A stretch of DNA of 64,000 bases from BP-133 sp040756995 (lineage in GTDB: Bacteria > Actinomycetota > Acidimicrobiia > IMCC26256 > BP-133), in contig JBFLYK010000016.1 in the NCBI GenBank assembly GCA_040756995.1, positions 62,001-126,000 of the forward strand, in the 5' to 3' direction. The notes under the pieces are model-generated. The model made no database searches. It was not told where the DNA came from and was given only the letters and a program-made list of their open reading frames with translations. The position numbers and the translations under genes are program-made. Below, piece after piece: positions 40,704-49,694 of this stretch. Position 1 is the first letter of the stretch. Every line of letters starts with the position of its first letter.

Positions 40704-40951
40704 ATTCTGGGCCCTATCAGGAGACCCATTGGGTCGTTTGACGTGCGGTTTTGCTCCTCGGAATGCCTCAGTAGCACCCCATATTTCGTCGTGTTGGTCG
40801 ACTCGCGGGCGACTTGGTCGACCTGTCATCGGGACGCGTGATCTTGTCGCGACCGAGCTTGGGCCCTGGAGCTCAAGGACCAGCAGCGCGTCCCCTCGAC
40901 AGGTCCGGAGCGTTCGGCGGCAGCATCGTGATCGATCCGGCCTTGTCGGGT
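40704..40951. other. Gap beyond the tRNA fragment, nothing recognised
   Basis: No gene is supported between the tRNA-Cys fragment and the zinc-ribbon gene ending at 40952. Together with the tail of 40500-40658 this is a stretch of about 450 bp without coding features. No integrase or excisionase was seen here. Confidence 0.5.
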
Positions 40952-41185
40952 TCACCGAGCCGTGGAGCCGTCGGTCTTCTTCGCCGCCCGCTTAAGAAGG
41001 GTGCCCTCCCAGGTGTCGGCGTCGTCCTGGTACTCGTCGTCGGTGTTGAACCACATGTCGAAGAAGCAGTGGTCGCACAGGAGGGCGTCTTCGCTGTATC
41101 GGATGGGCGTACCGCAGTGGACGCACTGCATGGTGTCGGAGGTCTCGTCTGCGTCGTCGCGGCCTGTCTCGTCTGTCTCTCCCAC
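40952..41185 (-). CDS. Small acidic zinc-ribbon protein
   Basis: 77 aa from GTG 41185. An acidic N-terminus (DETGRDDADETSDT) precedes a zinc ribbon of two CxxC knuckles (MQCVHCGTPIRYSEDALLCD with C at the end, then HCFFDMWFNTDDEYQDDADT) and a short basic tail. Such proteins occur on phages and islands, with unknown roles. It is one of three consecutive minus-strand small genes. Confidence 0.6.
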   Translation of the reverse strand: MGETDETGRDDADETSDTMQCVHCGTPIRYSEDALLCDHCFFDMWFNTDDEYQDDADTWEGTLLKRAAKKTDGSTAR

Positions 41186-41295
41186 GGCTGACCCCTGCTT
41201 CTCGCCTCTAGGGCTTCGATCCGGCGGGCTGCTCCTCGACCAGGCACTCGGCGTCGTCGGACCGGCTGGGCCACAACTTCCGGGACCCGCTCCTT

Positions 41296-41580
41296 TTAGG
41301 CTTCAGTGGCCATCACTCCGCCCAGCCACGCGAGGGTGGCGATTACACCGAGCGCGATGCCGCCCGCTGCGACCCACCGGTAACCGTCGCTGCGCTCGAG
41401 GCGGTTCCACGCTTTCGACCCGATGACGATGGCCGGTACGCCGGCAAGGGCCACGAAGTAGAACATCAGACCCGCTAGGCCGGCGACGATGGCCCAAATG
41501 GCAAGATCTCTTCGGGCTGGCGCGCTCGCCGGCGCGCTATTCACGGGGGGTGGTACTTGGCTCGGCTTGTGATCGGGCAT
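41296..41580 (-). CDS. DUF4190-like two-helix membrane protein
   Basis: 94 aa from ATG 41580 (GGGAGGCGG upstream). A Pro/Ser/Ala-rich cytoplasmic tail is followed by two hydrophobic helices (AIWAIVAGLAGLMFYFVALA and VAAGGIALGVIATLAWLGG) joined by a polar loop with WNRLERSDGY. This is the pattern of DUF4190-type proteins; compare 974-1489. Function unknown. Confidence 0.65.
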   Translation of the reverse strand: MPDHKPSQVPPPVNSAPASAPARRDLAIWAIVAGLAGLMFYFVALAGVPAIVIGSKAWNRLERSDGYRWVAAGGIALGVIATLAWLGGVMATEA

Positions 41581-41594
41581 ATCAACCGCCTCCC

Positions 41595-42065
41595 TCATTC
41601 GGCAGGACGCTTCGCCAACCAGTCGTTCTGCTGCTTCCTCGCACCCCACGTCCGCCCGTTGCGGTACAGGGCACGACGGTTGGCCCCGACGGCGCCCAGG
41701 ATCTGCTCGGCCTGCCCGATTGTCAGCTCGGAGAGGTCAGGCATTTCTGCCGCTTTCCCCTTGAGCATCTGGCGGACGTAGGCGCGCTGCCACCTGGTGC
41801 AAGGCGGGGAGTCGTCGGCCTCCACTACGAAGGGGTGCTCTTCGTCCTCCGGCGTTGCTTCGGACTCTGATGAGTGCCGCTGGACCCGACCAATGACCTT
41901 GGTGTCGTAGATCCCGGTCCCGGGAATTCTGACGGTGCGCCGGACCCTACCGTCGGCACCGACACCGATACGTAACGGTCCCTTGCCGAAGCTCACGCCG
42001 ACGCCACCTTTGGAGGCTGAGAACCGCACACCCCCGAATGTCTTCGTCTTCCGAAACTGCGCCAT
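41595..42065 (-). CDS. DUF4236-domain protein
   Basis: 156 aa from ATG 42065 (GAGGAGG upstream). The N-terminal 45 residues (MAQFRKTKTFGGVRFSASKG then GVGVSFGKGPLRIGVGADGR) match DUF4236, found in phage- and island-associated proteins. The remainder is an acidic linker and a helical, basic C-terminus. Start of an operon with the DUF4190-like gene 14 bp downstream. Confidence 0.7.
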   Translation of the reverse strand: MAQFRKTKTFGGVRFSASKGGVGVSFGKGPLRIGVGADGRVRRTVRIPGTGIYDTKVIGRVQRHSSESEATPEDEEHPFVVEADDSPPCTRWQRAYVRQMLKGKAAEMPDLSELTIGQAEQILGAVGANRRALYRNGRTWGARKQQNDWLAKRPAE

Positions 42066-42444
42066 GTGTCAGGACCTCCTCTGCCGGCCCCCGCCAAAGC
42101 GGCTCCGGCGGAGCGGGCTCGCCTTCTTCAATGATCGACACACCGGAAAACGGTTGTTCAGGGGCCGAATGGCCGTTTTAAATGCGCGATCGGCCCCGAT
42201 CGACCCAGCAAGCGCCGCCCGGTTTCCCTCTCAGGGCGACGTGTCCTCGCCCTGGGTGACGCCGCTCCGGCGCGGCCAGCTTCCTCGTCAGGGCCGCCCG
42301 CGGGTGCGTGGCCACAAGTGACGAAGGGCCCTACCGCCAGTGACCGGGGGCATTACTAGGTACGGCCAGACCGGCGCGGGGTCGTCGTCCGGTCTGTGAC
42401 TTTCGGCCCTAGTGGTACAGCACTGTACGGGGGAGGATGCGCTC
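42066..42444. other. 379-bp gap, no gene seen
   Basis: Nothing is supported between the DUF4236 gene start and the small plus-strand gene at 42445. It presumably holds the promoter of the minus-strand trio. Confidence 0.4.
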
Positions 42445-42636
42445 ATGGCGCCTCCCCCGTGTCATGCCAGCCACCGGCCGGAAGTGCCCGACGACCCTCC
42501 CGGCCGGTGGGTCCGGCTTCGCACAGCGTTGGGGCGGCTCATCGCCACCCCCGCCGCGACGGTCACCCCGCCGTCGACGCTCCAGACGTTCTTCGCCGAA
42601 ATCACCTGCGGCGACTACAACGGCCAAGCAACCTAA
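42445..42636 (+). CDS. Small possible protein, unknown
   Basis: 63 aa from ATG 42445, with GGGGGAGG about 7 nt upstream, which is the main reason to list it. The sequence has no recognised motif; it ends LQTFFAEITCGDYNGQAT. It lies between the DUF4236 group and the sigma-like gene, ending 20 bp before the latter's stop. Could be non-coding. Confidence 0.35.
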   Translation: MAPPPCHASHRPEVPDDPPGRWVRLRTALGRLIATPAATVTPPSTLQTFFAEITCGDYNGQAT

Positions 42637-42655
42637 GTCCGAGTTCGGCGTTCCT

Positions 42656-43363
42656 TCACGCTGCTGCCGCGGCGGCGAGCGCAGCTTGCGCCCGGACACG
42701 ACGCTTGCGGAGGGTGAGCGACTTCGTGCCGGTCGCCTCGGCCAGCTCGTCGATGGGGACGTCGAGGACCCGAGTCAGGAGGATCAGCCGGGCACCACTC
42801 GGGCGGAGACGACCGCGCCGCACGGCCTCGCCGACGAGATCCACGAGCTCGTCGGTCGCCGAGCGCTCGCCCGGCGCGGGAGTGTTCATGACCGGTTCGG
42901 TGAGCGGCTCGGTGGCCAGGCGGAGGCTGTGTTCCCGGCGCCCGTCCCGCCAGAGCGTCTGGCGGGTGTCCTGCAGGAGGTTGGCCGCCACCCGGGCCGG
43001 GCGGCGGTCGCAGGGGTAGCGGCGGATCCGCTCGAAGGCGGCCTCGACCACGTCCGTGGCCACCTCCTCGGGTTCGCCCGTCAGTCGGTAGGCGGACATC
43101 AGCGACTTGAGCCCGGGCATGAGTGCCTCGAGGACGGTCTGGGCGGCAAGGTTGTCGACCGCGGCGCGCCGGAGCAGGGCGAGCAGGATGCGGTCGCTCT
43201 CCTCCGGCCGGCCCCGGCGCTGGATCGCCGCCACCATCTCCTCCAGGTTGGGGAAGCCCTCGAGGGCCGGAGCCGCGGCCCAGTCGGCGAGTGTTCGGGC
43301 CGCCCGGGGGGAACGGGCGAGGTACCGCCACTCGTCATGGAGTCGGTCGAGGAGCTGGGGCAT
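42656..43363 (-). CDS. Sigma-like DNA-binding protein next to the Tad locus
   Basis: 235 aa from ATG 43363 (AAGGAGGCTCCG upstream). The N-terminal half is helical, then TGEPEEVATDVVEAAFERIR, a region-2-like segment, and a region-4-like HTH (ARLILLTRVLDVPIDELAEA, then TGTKSLTLRKRRVRAQAA). Similar orphan sigma-like proteins occur in actinobacterial mobile or pilus loci. Its promoter region contains four 12-bp repeats (43415-43462), suggesting self-regulation. Confidence 0.65.
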   Translation of the reverse strand: MPQLLDRLHDEWRYLARSPRAARTLADWAAAPALEGFPNLEEMVAAIQRRGRPEESDRILLALLRRAAVDNLAAQTVLEALMPGLKSLMSAYRLTGEPEEVATDVVEAAFERIRRYPCDRRPARVAANLLQDTRQTLWRDGRREHSLRLATEPLTEPVMNTPAPGERSATDELVDLVGEAVRRGRLRPSGARLILLTRVLDVPIDELAEATGTKSLTLRKRRVRAQAALAAAAAA

Positions 43364-43824
43364 CGGAGCCTCCTTGCAGGTGTGCTGACCTGCGGCGGAG
43401 TGTCCGAGGAGGCTCTGAACGCCGGTCTGGACGGTGGTCTGAACGCCGCCCTGAACGGCCGAAAATTCCGGCCGATTTCTTCTGGTCAGACCTGAACGGA
43501 GGTGGGCACTACGGGCGATTCGTCACGTTCAGGCGGTTCGACCGTTATCGAGGGCGTGGGAACGAAGCAGGCGATCTCGACACACTGTTCGCATCCATTC
43601 CGAGGGCCACGAGCAGTACCGTTTGCATCCGGCAATGAAGGTCGGCGGCCCGTCGTCACGGCACCCGCCACCACCGAGGTGTCCGCCTGTCGAGTGGCTC
43701 GGGCCCACCTCGAAATGACTGCCGAACTGAACGAGCCCTCCCCGAACCCGAGATTCTGTGTCGCGTTCAGCCGGGCGCGACGCGCATAGGTGGAGTAGAG
43801 CCACCGGGTACCGGAGGAGGACAC
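43364..43824. other. 461-bp gap between the sigma-like and Tad-locus genes
   Basis: No gene is supported. It contains the four 12-bp repeats at 43415-43462 and the ribosome-site-like GGAGGA before 43825. The rest (about 43500-43790) has a coding-like base composition, but no reading frame there resembles a protein. Confidence 0.45.
43415..43462. repeat. Four tandem 12-bp repeats (CTGAACG-type)
   Basis: Units begin at 43415, 43427, 43439 and 43451, exactly 12 bp apart: CTGAACGCCGGT, CTGGACGGTGGT, CTGAACGCCGCC, CTGAACGGCCGA. A further CTGAACGG lies at 43491. Their position between divergent genes (43363 minus, 43825 plus) suggests protein-binding iterons controlling the sigma-like gene or the Tad locus. 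Confidence 0.6.
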
Positions 43825-44391
43825 GTGAGACCGACCCCCCGAGCTTGGAGCCGCCACCGACCGCGGGCCCCGCTGGGCATGTGCGTCCTCGCCGCCGTGG
43901 CCTTCGCGGCCTGTTCGTCGGACGGGTCGCCCGCAGCAAATCGGACAACAACCACCTCGACCGTCCCTACCACGACGACGACGACCACCGTAGAGCCGCA
44001 GGCGGCCGCCGTGGCCGCCTACCGGGCGTTCTGGCAGGACTTCCTCGCCGCCGTCGACCCGATGAATCCCGAGGATCCGCGCCTCGCCGAGCACGCCACG
44101 GGGGACCAGCTCGCCGCCGTTCGCAAGTCGTTCCTGGCCGCCAAGGCAGCGGGGAATGTCATCCGGGGCAGCCTCGACCTGGCGCCCAAGGTTGTGCATG
44201 CGGACGCGACGACGGTCGTACTGCGTGACTGTTACGGCGACAGCACCGGGCTGTACAACGCGACCACCGGAGTCCGCCAGGACAAGGACGATCCTCGCCG
44301 TCTGTTGGTAACTGCCACCGTCACCCTGGTCGACGGAGTGTGGAAGGTCGCTTCGATCAAGTACGAGGGGGACGGGTGCACCGCCGCCTGA
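43825..44391 (+). CDS. Lipoprotein, NTF2/SnoaL-like, first gene of the Tad locus
   Basis: 188 aa from GTG 43825 (GGAGGA upstream). Lipobox in AAVAFAACSSDG near residue 29, then a Thr-rich linker (TTTTSTVPTTTTTTT) and a domain of about 130 residues with AYRAFWQDFLAAV and VTATVTLVDGVWKVASIKYE, an NTF2-like fold. It probably decorates the cell surface next to the pilus apparatus. It overlaps the next gene by 16 bp. Confidence 0.72.
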   Translation: MRPTPRAWSRHRPRAPLGMCVLAAVAFAACSSDGSPAANRTTTTSTVPTTTTTTTVEPQAAAVAAYRAFWQDFLAAVDPMNPEDPRLAEHATGDQLAAVRKSFLAAKAAGNVIRGSLDLAPKVVHADATTVVLRDCYGDSTGLYNATTGVRQDKDDPRRLLVTATVTLVDGVWKVASIKYEGDGCTAA

Positions 44392-45203
44392 TCGTTCTCG
44401 TCGCCGGCGTGGGGCTGGTGGCCGTCGTCCCGCCGACACCGGCGTTTGCCCGTGCCTCTGCTTACGGGTGGAGCGACAGCTCCGGCGTCGGCGCCGACGC
44501 ACAGGTGGAACAGCCCGTCGACGCCTCGCCGACTCGCGCCTCGAGCACCCCGCGGCCCCGTTGCAGTTACGACGTCATGACCCCGAACGACGCCGAGATC
44601 GCCGACCACATGTCGAACAGCGGGGTCGGCCCGACCCGAGGACAAGGGCCCGGCACCTGGTACTGGAAGACCTGTGTGGACGCCAACGGCCTGGCGTCGG
44701 CCACGGTGGCGTGGGTCCCGCAGCGAGCCGACCCGGAAAGCGCGGCCCGCCGTGCTCTCCAATACACGCCACTTCCCGAACCAGCCATCGGAATGAGCCC
44801 ACCGCCCGAGCGGGGGGCGGTCGTCAACGTGCCGCTGTGGCTGTGGGTGAACTGGCAGGCGTGGAATCCGACGGTGGCGACCGCCACCATCGACGGCGTC
44901 ACCGTGACCACGATGGCCCGGCCCGACCGGGTGCTGTGGAACCTCGGGAACGGCGACGAGGTCATCTGTGACGGTCCCGGCACCCCCTACGACCCGGCCC
45001 GTCCCGAAGCCGACCAGCATTCCGACTGCACCTACCTGTTCCGGCAGCCCGGGACCTTCACCATCACCGCCACCCTCGAGTGGCACGTCACGTGGACGGC
45101 GGTCGGCGTGGCCGGCGGTGGCGACCTCGGCGTCGTCCGCCGCTCGGCGTCGGCCACCGTCGCCGTCTCCGAGATCCAGGCCCTGAACCGGGCCCCTGCA
45201 TAG
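44376..45203 (+). CDS. Secreted protein of the Tad locus, unknown family
   Basis: 275 aa from GTG 44376 (GAGGGGGA upstream), overlapping the lipoprotein gene by 16 bp. Signal peptide LIVLVAGVGLVAVVPPTPAF. The mature part has several cysteines (CSYDVMTPND, TCVDANG, ICDGPGTPYD, DCTYLFRQPG) and a PKD-like Ig strand pattern (FTITATLEWHVTWTA). Homologous secreted proteins of actinobacterial pilus and conjugation loci carry uninformative names. An adhesin or structural role is possible. Confidence 0.7.
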   Translation: MHRRLIVLVAGVGLVAVVPPTPAFARASAYGWSDSSGVGADAQVEQPVDASPTRASSTPRPRCSYDVMTPNDAEIADHMSNSGVGPTRGQGPGTWYWKTCVDANGLASATVAWVPQRADPESAARRALQYTPLPEPAIGMSPPPERGAVVNVPLWLWVNWQAWNPTVATATIDGVTVTTMARPDRVLWNLGNGDEVICDGPGTPYDPARPEADQHSDCTYLFRQPGTFTITATLEWHVTWTAVGVAGGGDLGVVRRSASATVAVSEIQALNRAPA

Positions 45204-45211
45204 GAGGACCG

Positions 45212-45883
45212 ATGTCTCCGACGGTGACATCCAACGGCCCCAGCCGCGCCACCGCACCCCTGCCCCCCATGCCGGCGTCGCCCCCCGGAGGGCCGCGGCA
45301 CCGGTCCCGCATGGCGGCCGGCGCCCTGATCCTCGTGGCCTGCACCCTCGCCGCCGTCGTGGTCTACGGGCGGGTCGGCGACCGCCGGGCTGTTCTGGCC
45401 GTGGCCCGCGGTGTCGACGTCGGCCAGACCCTCCAGGCCGGCGACCTGCGCGTCGTCCACGTCTCGGCCGACCCCGGGCTGCAGACCATCCCGGCCGCCC
45501 AGCGCTCGCAGGTGCTCGGCCGGCCGGCCGCCGTGCGGCTCGTCCCCGGGACGCTCCTGTCGCCAGCCGAAATCGGCGACGGCGCCGCGCTCCCCGAGGG
45601 CATGGCACTGGTCGGGGCCATCCTCAAGCCCGGCCAGTTCCCCCTCGGCCTGGCACCGGGCGACACCGTGGCGCTGGTGGCCGTACCGGCCTCCGGCGCC
45701 GGCGCCGTGGTCGGCGCCGACTCCGCCGCCGGCCCGCCCACCGCCACCGTGGTGGCGGTCGACCGCAGCACCGACGCCACCGGCAACACCACCGTGTCGC
45801 TCCAGCTGCCGGCCACGGCGGCCCCGCTCATCGCCGGCGCCGGCGCCGCCGGACGGCTCAATCTCGTGGTCGTCGGCCGATGA
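45212..45883 (+). CDS. SAF-domain protein (CpaB/RcpC-like)
   Basis: 223 aa from ATG 45212 (TAGGAGG upstream). A Pro-rich N-terminus is followed by one membrane helix (AAGALILVACTLAAVVVYG) and a SAF domain with VARGVDVGQTLQAGDLRVVH, then RPAAVRLVPGTLLSPAEIGD. CpaB/RcpC proteins stabilise the secretin-side channel of Flp pili. A secretin is not expected in a Gram-positive envelope and none is present. It overlaps the next gene by 4 bp. Confidence 0.82.
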   Translation: MSPTVTSNGPSRATAPLPPMPASPPGGPRHRSRMAAGALILVACTLAAVVVYGRVGDRRAVLAVARGVDVGQTLQAGDLRVVHVSADPGLQTIPAAQRSQVLGRPAAVRLVPGTLLSPAEIGDGAALPEGMALVGAILKPGQFPLGLAPGDTVALVAVPASGAGAVVGADSAAGPPTATVVAVDRSTDATGNTTVSLQLPATAAPLIAGAGAAGRLNLVVVGR

Positions 45884-46611
45884 ACGAGCTGCTCGCCCTG
45901 ACCTCCGCCAAGCACGCGCCGGGATCCACCACCGCCGCCCTGGCCCTCGCCGTCGCGGCCGGCCCCCTGCCCGCCTCGCTCATCATCGAAGCCGACCCCG
46001 ACGGCGGTGACCTCGCCGCCCGCTGCGAACTCGCCGTCGAACCGGGCCTCGGCTCGCTGGCCGCCTCCGGCCGGCACGGCACGCCGGTCGACCTCGCGGA
46101 GCACGTCCAGCCGCTCCCGGCCGGTCCTTTCGCCCTGCTGGCCCCTCCGTCCCCGGCCCTCGCTCGCAGCGCCCTCGCCGCCCTCGGCGGCCGCCTTGCC
46201 GACGCGTTCGGCGCCTGGCCCGGCACGGTGGTCGTCGACTGCGGACGCTGGGATCCGAACGGCCCGGCACTCCCCCTGGCCGCCGCGGCCGACACGCTCG
46301 TCGTCGTGCTGCGACCCACCGTGGACGGGGTGGAACACGTCCGCGCCCGGCTCGACGATCTGCACTCGGCCGGGGCGGCCCGGCTGGCGGCGCTGCTCGT
46401 CGGTGACCGGCCCTACGGGGCGGCCGAAGTCGCCGCCGCCCTCGGGATTCCGGTGGCGGGAACCCTTCCGTTCGACCCCCGGGGAGCGAACGCCCTCGAA
46501 CGCCGGCTGCTGGGCGCCGAAACCCGGCGCAGCACGATCGTGCGGGCCGCTCGCAGCGCCCTCGACGTCATGGACAGCCTGCCGGCGAGCAGGACCGGAG
46601 CGCGGCCATGA
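45880..46611 (+). CDS. CpaE/MinD-like ATPase of the Tad locus
   Basis: 243 aa, coupled to the SAF gene (ATGA overlap). ParA/MinD fold with a deviant Walker A (SAKHAPGSTTAALAL, Gly-Ser-Thr-Thr replacing GKTT), a conserved LIIEADPDGGDLAARC switch region and TVVVDCGRW. CpaE proteins localise the pilus machine. The degenerate Walker A suggests it may bind but barely hydrolyse ATP. Confidence 0.8.
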   Translation: MNELLALTSAKHAPGSTTAALALAVAAGPLPASLIIEADPDGGDLAARCELAVEPGLGSLAASGRHGTPVDLAEHVQPLPAGPFALLAPPSPALARSALAALGGRLADAFGAWPGTVVVDCGRWDPNGPALPLAAAADTLVVVLRPTVDGVEHVRARLDDLHSAGAARLAALLVGDRPYGAAEVAAALGIPVAGTLPFDPRGANALERRLLGAETRRSTIVRAARSALDVMDSLPASRTGARP

Positions 46612-47930
46612 ACCACGTCCCCGTCCCCGACGAGACCCTCGTCGCCCGGTTCCGGGCCGCCGTGGGTCAGAGGCTCGCCCAACGCACCGCCGCCGCCCAG
46701 CGGGCCGGTGACCCGCCCCTCGACCGCGACGACCAGATGGCCTTGGCCCGGCGGTTCCTCAACGACGAACTCGAACGCTTCGCCGGCGAGTGCCTCGCCG
46801 CCGGCGATCCCCTCTTGAGCGAAGACCAGGAGGAGGCGGTCGCCAGCGCCGTCTTCAACCGGCTCTTCGAGCTCGGCCGGCTCCAGCCGCTGCTCGACGA
46901 CGAGCGGATCACCGACATCATCTGCAATGGGCACGACCAGGTGTTCCTCGTCTATGCCGACGGCCGCAAGGTTCCCGGCCCGCCGGTGGCGTCCTCCACC
47001 GACGAGTTCATCGAGATCCTCCGGGAGATCGGCCGCCGGTCCGGGCTCTCGGAGCGGGAGTTCAACCCGAGCCGGCCGTCCCTCAACGTCCAGCTGCCCG
47101 ACGGCAGCCGCCTCTTCGCCGTGGCATGGGTCTGCGACCGGCCCTGCGTCGCCATCCGCCGCCACCGCCACATGAAAGTGACGCTCGCCGACCTGCGGCG
47201 CCTCGGCGTCATCGACGCCGGCCTCGAGGCGTTCCTCGGCGCCGCCGTCCGCAGCCGCCAGCAACTCCTCGTCTGCGGCGCCACCGCGGCGGGCAAGACG
47301 ACCATGCTCCGGGCCCTGGCCAGCGAGATCCCACCCGAGGAGCGGATCGTCACCATCGAGACCGAACTGGAACTCGGCCTCGACCGGTTCCCGGAACTGC
47401 ACCCCGACTGCGTCGCCCTCGAGGTCCGGGAGGCCAACGTCGAAGGCGCCGGTGCGGTGACAGCGGCGGACCTGGTGCGCATGTCGCTGCGGATGAATCC
47501 CGACCGGGTCCTCCTCGGCGAGGTGCGGGGCGCCGAAGTGGTGCCGCTCCTCAACGCCCTCAGCCAGGGCAACGACGGCTCCATGTGCACCGTCCACGCC
47601 GACTCCTCAGCGACGGTGTTCAACAAGCTGGCCCTCTACGCCGTCCAGGCCCCCGAACGCCTGCCCCTCGAGGCCACGAACCTCCTCGCCGCCTCGGCCA
47701 TCGATCTCGTGGTGTGGATCGCCAAGACCAAGCACGGCCGCTTTGTCGGTTCCGTCCGCCACGTGGTCGCCGCCGACGGTCCCACCGTCATCACCAACGA
47801 ACTGTTCCGGCCCGGGCCCGACGGCCGGGCGGTGCCGGGGGCGCCGATCCCCACCGAGCTCCTGGCCGACCTCGAAGACGCGGGCTACGACCGGGCCCTC
47901 CATCTGCGTCCGGGCGGGTGGTGGGAGTGA
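46608..47930 (+). CDS. CpaF/TadA secretion ATPase
   Basis: 440 aa, overlapping the CpaE-like gene by 4 bp. Family signatures: ITDIICNGHDQVFLVYADGR in the N-terminal domain, Walker A CGATAAGKTTMLRAL, the Asp box with EERIVTIETELELGL, Walker B region MNPDRVLLGEVRGAEVVPLL and the His box MCTVHADSSATVFNKL. It powers assembly of Flp-type pili or a related type II/IV-like secretion apparatus, acting as a hexamer at the inner membrane. Confidence 0.93.
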   Translation: MNHVPVPDETLVARFRAAVGQRLAQRTAAAQRAGDPPLDRDDQMALARRFLNDELERFAGECLAAGDPLLSEDQEEAVASAVFNRLFELGRLQPLLDDERITDIICNGHDQVFLVYADGRKVPGPPVASSTDEFIEILREIGRRSGLSEREFNPSRPSLNVQLPDGSRLFAVAWVCDRPCVAIRRHRHMKVTLADLRRLGVIDAGLEAFLGAAVRSRQQLLVCGATAAGKTTMLRALASEIPPEERIVTIETELELGLDRFPELHPDCVALEVREANVEGAGAVTAADLVRMSLRMNPDRVLLGEVRGAEVVPLLNALSQGNDGSMCTVHADSSATVFNKLALYAVQAPERLPLEATNLLAASAIDLVVWIAKTKHGRFVGSVRHVVAADGPTVITNELFRPGPDGRAVPGAPIPTELLADLEDAGYDRALHLRPGGWWE

Positions 47931-48772
47931 ACGCCGTCATCGCCCTGTTGGGCCTCGGCGTCGGCTTCGGGCTGTGGCTCGTCGTCACCGGCTGGTCCGA
48001 CATGGCCTCCCGTTCCCAGCGGACGGGGCCCGCCTGGCGGCATCGGCTGCCGGCGGACCTCGGGGCCAGAGCCGGATGGGCCGCCGGCGCCGCCCTGCTG
48101 CTGGCCGTGACGACCCGCTGGCCGGTCGCAGCGCTGGCCGGCGCCGCCCTCGGCTGGTGGTCACCGGACCTCTTCGGGGGACGGGCGGCCCGGGAACGGG
48201 CCGTGGCCCGCACCGAGGCGATCGCCTGCTGGGCCGAGTCGCTGCGCGACACCATGTCCGGTGCCCGCGGCCTCGAAGCGGCGCTGGCCTCGACGGCGCC
48301 GGTGGCCCCGGCCGCCATCCGAAGCGAGCTCGTCGTCTTCACCGAGCGTCTCTACCGCGAACCACTGCCCGTCGCGCTCGCGGCCCTGGCCGAAGACCTC
48401 GGCCATCCGACGGCCGACCTAGTAGTTGCGGCGCTGACCATGGCGGCCAGCGGCTCCGTCCGGGACCTCGGCGAACTGCTCGGCACCCTCGCCGTCGCCG
48501 CCCGGGAGGAAGCGGCCATGCGCCTGCGGGTTGAGGCCGCCCGGGGCCGCATGCGCACCGCCGTCAAGGTGATCGCGGCGTGCACCATCGCCACCGCCGG
48601 CGGGCTCGTCGCCCTCAACCCGTCCTACGTCGCGTCGTATGACAGCGGACTCGGCCAGGCCGTGCTCGGCCTCATCGCCGCCCTGTGGGGGCTGGCGCTG
48701 TGGTGGCTCTCACGCATGAGCGAATTCGTGGCGCCGGAACGGTTCCTCGGCGCCCGTCAGGGGGCGACATGA
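47927..48772 (+). CDS. TadB-like inner-membrane protein
   Basis: 281 aa from GTG 47927, overlapping the CpaF stop by 4 bp. It has a type II secretion GspF/TadB domain with membrane helices at the N-terminus and the C-terminal end, and a core with AIACWAESLRDTMSGARGLE and MRTAVKVIAACTIATAGGLV. TadB and TadC form the platform of the pilus machine. Coupled to the TadC gene (ATGA overlap). Confidence 0.87.
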   Translation: MNAVIALLGLGVGFGLWLVVTGWSDMASRSQRTGPAWRHRLPADLGARAGWAAGAALLLAVTTRWPVAALAGAALGWWSPDLFGGRAARERAVARTEAIACWAESLRDTMSGARGLEAALASTAPVAPAAIRSELVVFTERLYREPLPVALAALAEDLGHPTADLVVAALTMAASGSVRDLGELLGTLAVAAREEAAMRLRVEAARGRMRTAVKVIAACTIATAGGLVALNPSYVASYDSGLGQAVLGLIAALWGLALWWLSRMSEFVAPERFLGARQGAT

Positions 48773-49668
48773 CCGGCGTCTTCGTCCTCGGAGCGGGGTT
48801 CGGCGTCGGCGTGATCCTGATCGTCAGTGGTCTGGTCCCGGCCCGCCCGCCGCTCGCTCTCGCTTTGGAGCGCCTCTACCGCTCCGGAACGCACCGGCCC
48901 GACGCGACCCTGGCCACGCCACGGGGTTCGGTTGTCGTCCGGCTTCTCGGCGCGTCGTGGGCCCCGACCGGGCTCGGGGTTCGCATTCGCCGGTCCGCCG
49001 CTGCCGATCTCCGGATCGTCGGGCTGACCGTCGAGGAGCACCTCGCCCACCGTGTCTCGGTCGCCGCCATCGCGCTGCTGTGGGCACCGGCCACCGCTGC
49101 GTTGATCACCGCCGCCGGCCTCACCGTCCCCGCCGCGCTCACCGTGTGGATCTCCGGGGCGCTCGCTCCTGCCGGCTTCTTCCTCCCTGCCATCGAGCTG
49201 CGGGCCCGGGCGGCGCGGCGGCGCCGCTCCTTCCGCCATGCCCTCAGCTCGTTCCTCGACCTCGTCTCCGTCGCCCTCGCCGGCGGCAAAGGCGTCGAAG
49301 GTGCCCTCACCGACGCCGCCGCCACCGGCGACGGCTGGCCGTTCCGGGAACTGCGCGCCGCGCTCAGCGACGCCCGCCTCCGCGGCGAAGCCCCCTGGGA
49401 CGGGCTCGCCCGTCTGGGCGCCGACCTCGACGTCCCCGAGCTCGGCGAGCTCGCCGCCAGCGCCGCCCTGGCCGGCGCCGAAGGCGCCCGGGTGAAGGCG
49501 TCGGTGGCGGCCAAAGCCAAAGCGCTGCGGATACGCGTCCTGGCCGATGTCGAGACCGCCGCCCAGTCGGCCAGTGAACGGATGTCGCTGCCGATCGTCC
49601 TGCTCCTCGTCGGGTTCGTCCTCTTCCTCGGCTTCCCGGCTGTCACCCAAGTCCTCCAAGGCCTCTGA
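48769..49668 (+). CDS. TadC-like inner-membrane protein
   Basis: 299 aa from ATG 48769, overlapping the TadB stop. An N-terminal TM, a middle GspF-type domain (SFRHALSSFLDLVSVALAGG, VKASVAAKAKALRIRVLADV) and a C-terminal TM (LPIVLLLVGFVLFLGF). TadC partner of TadB. Codon use and operon position agree with its neighbours. Confidence 0.87.
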   Translation: MTGVFVLGAGFGVGVILIVSGLVPARPPLALALERLYRSGTHRPDATLATPRGSVVVRLLGASWAPTGLGVRIRRSAAADLRIVGLTVEEHLAHRVSVAAIALLWAPATAALITAAGLTVPAALTVWISGALAPAGFFLPAIELRARAARRRRSFRHALSSFLDLVSVALAGGKGVEGALTDAAATGDGWPFRELRAALSDARLRGEAPWDGLARLGADLDVPELGELAASAALAGAEGARVKASVAAKAKALRIRVLADVETAAQSASERMSLPIVLLLVGFVLFLGFPAVTQVLQGL

Positions 49669-49694
49669 ACTTCTCGACGTAACAAGGAGTCCCC

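Noticed and set aside
40659..40735. An intact tRNA-Cys gene
   Set aside because: The T-arm, anticodon arm and 3' acceptor strand fit, but position 27 does not pair and no GGCGGCG acceptor or D-arm exists upstream.
43502..43789. A coding region of about 95 codons in the gap before the Tad locus
   Set aside because: It has no ribosome site, no recognisable motif and codon-biased composition in several frames at once.
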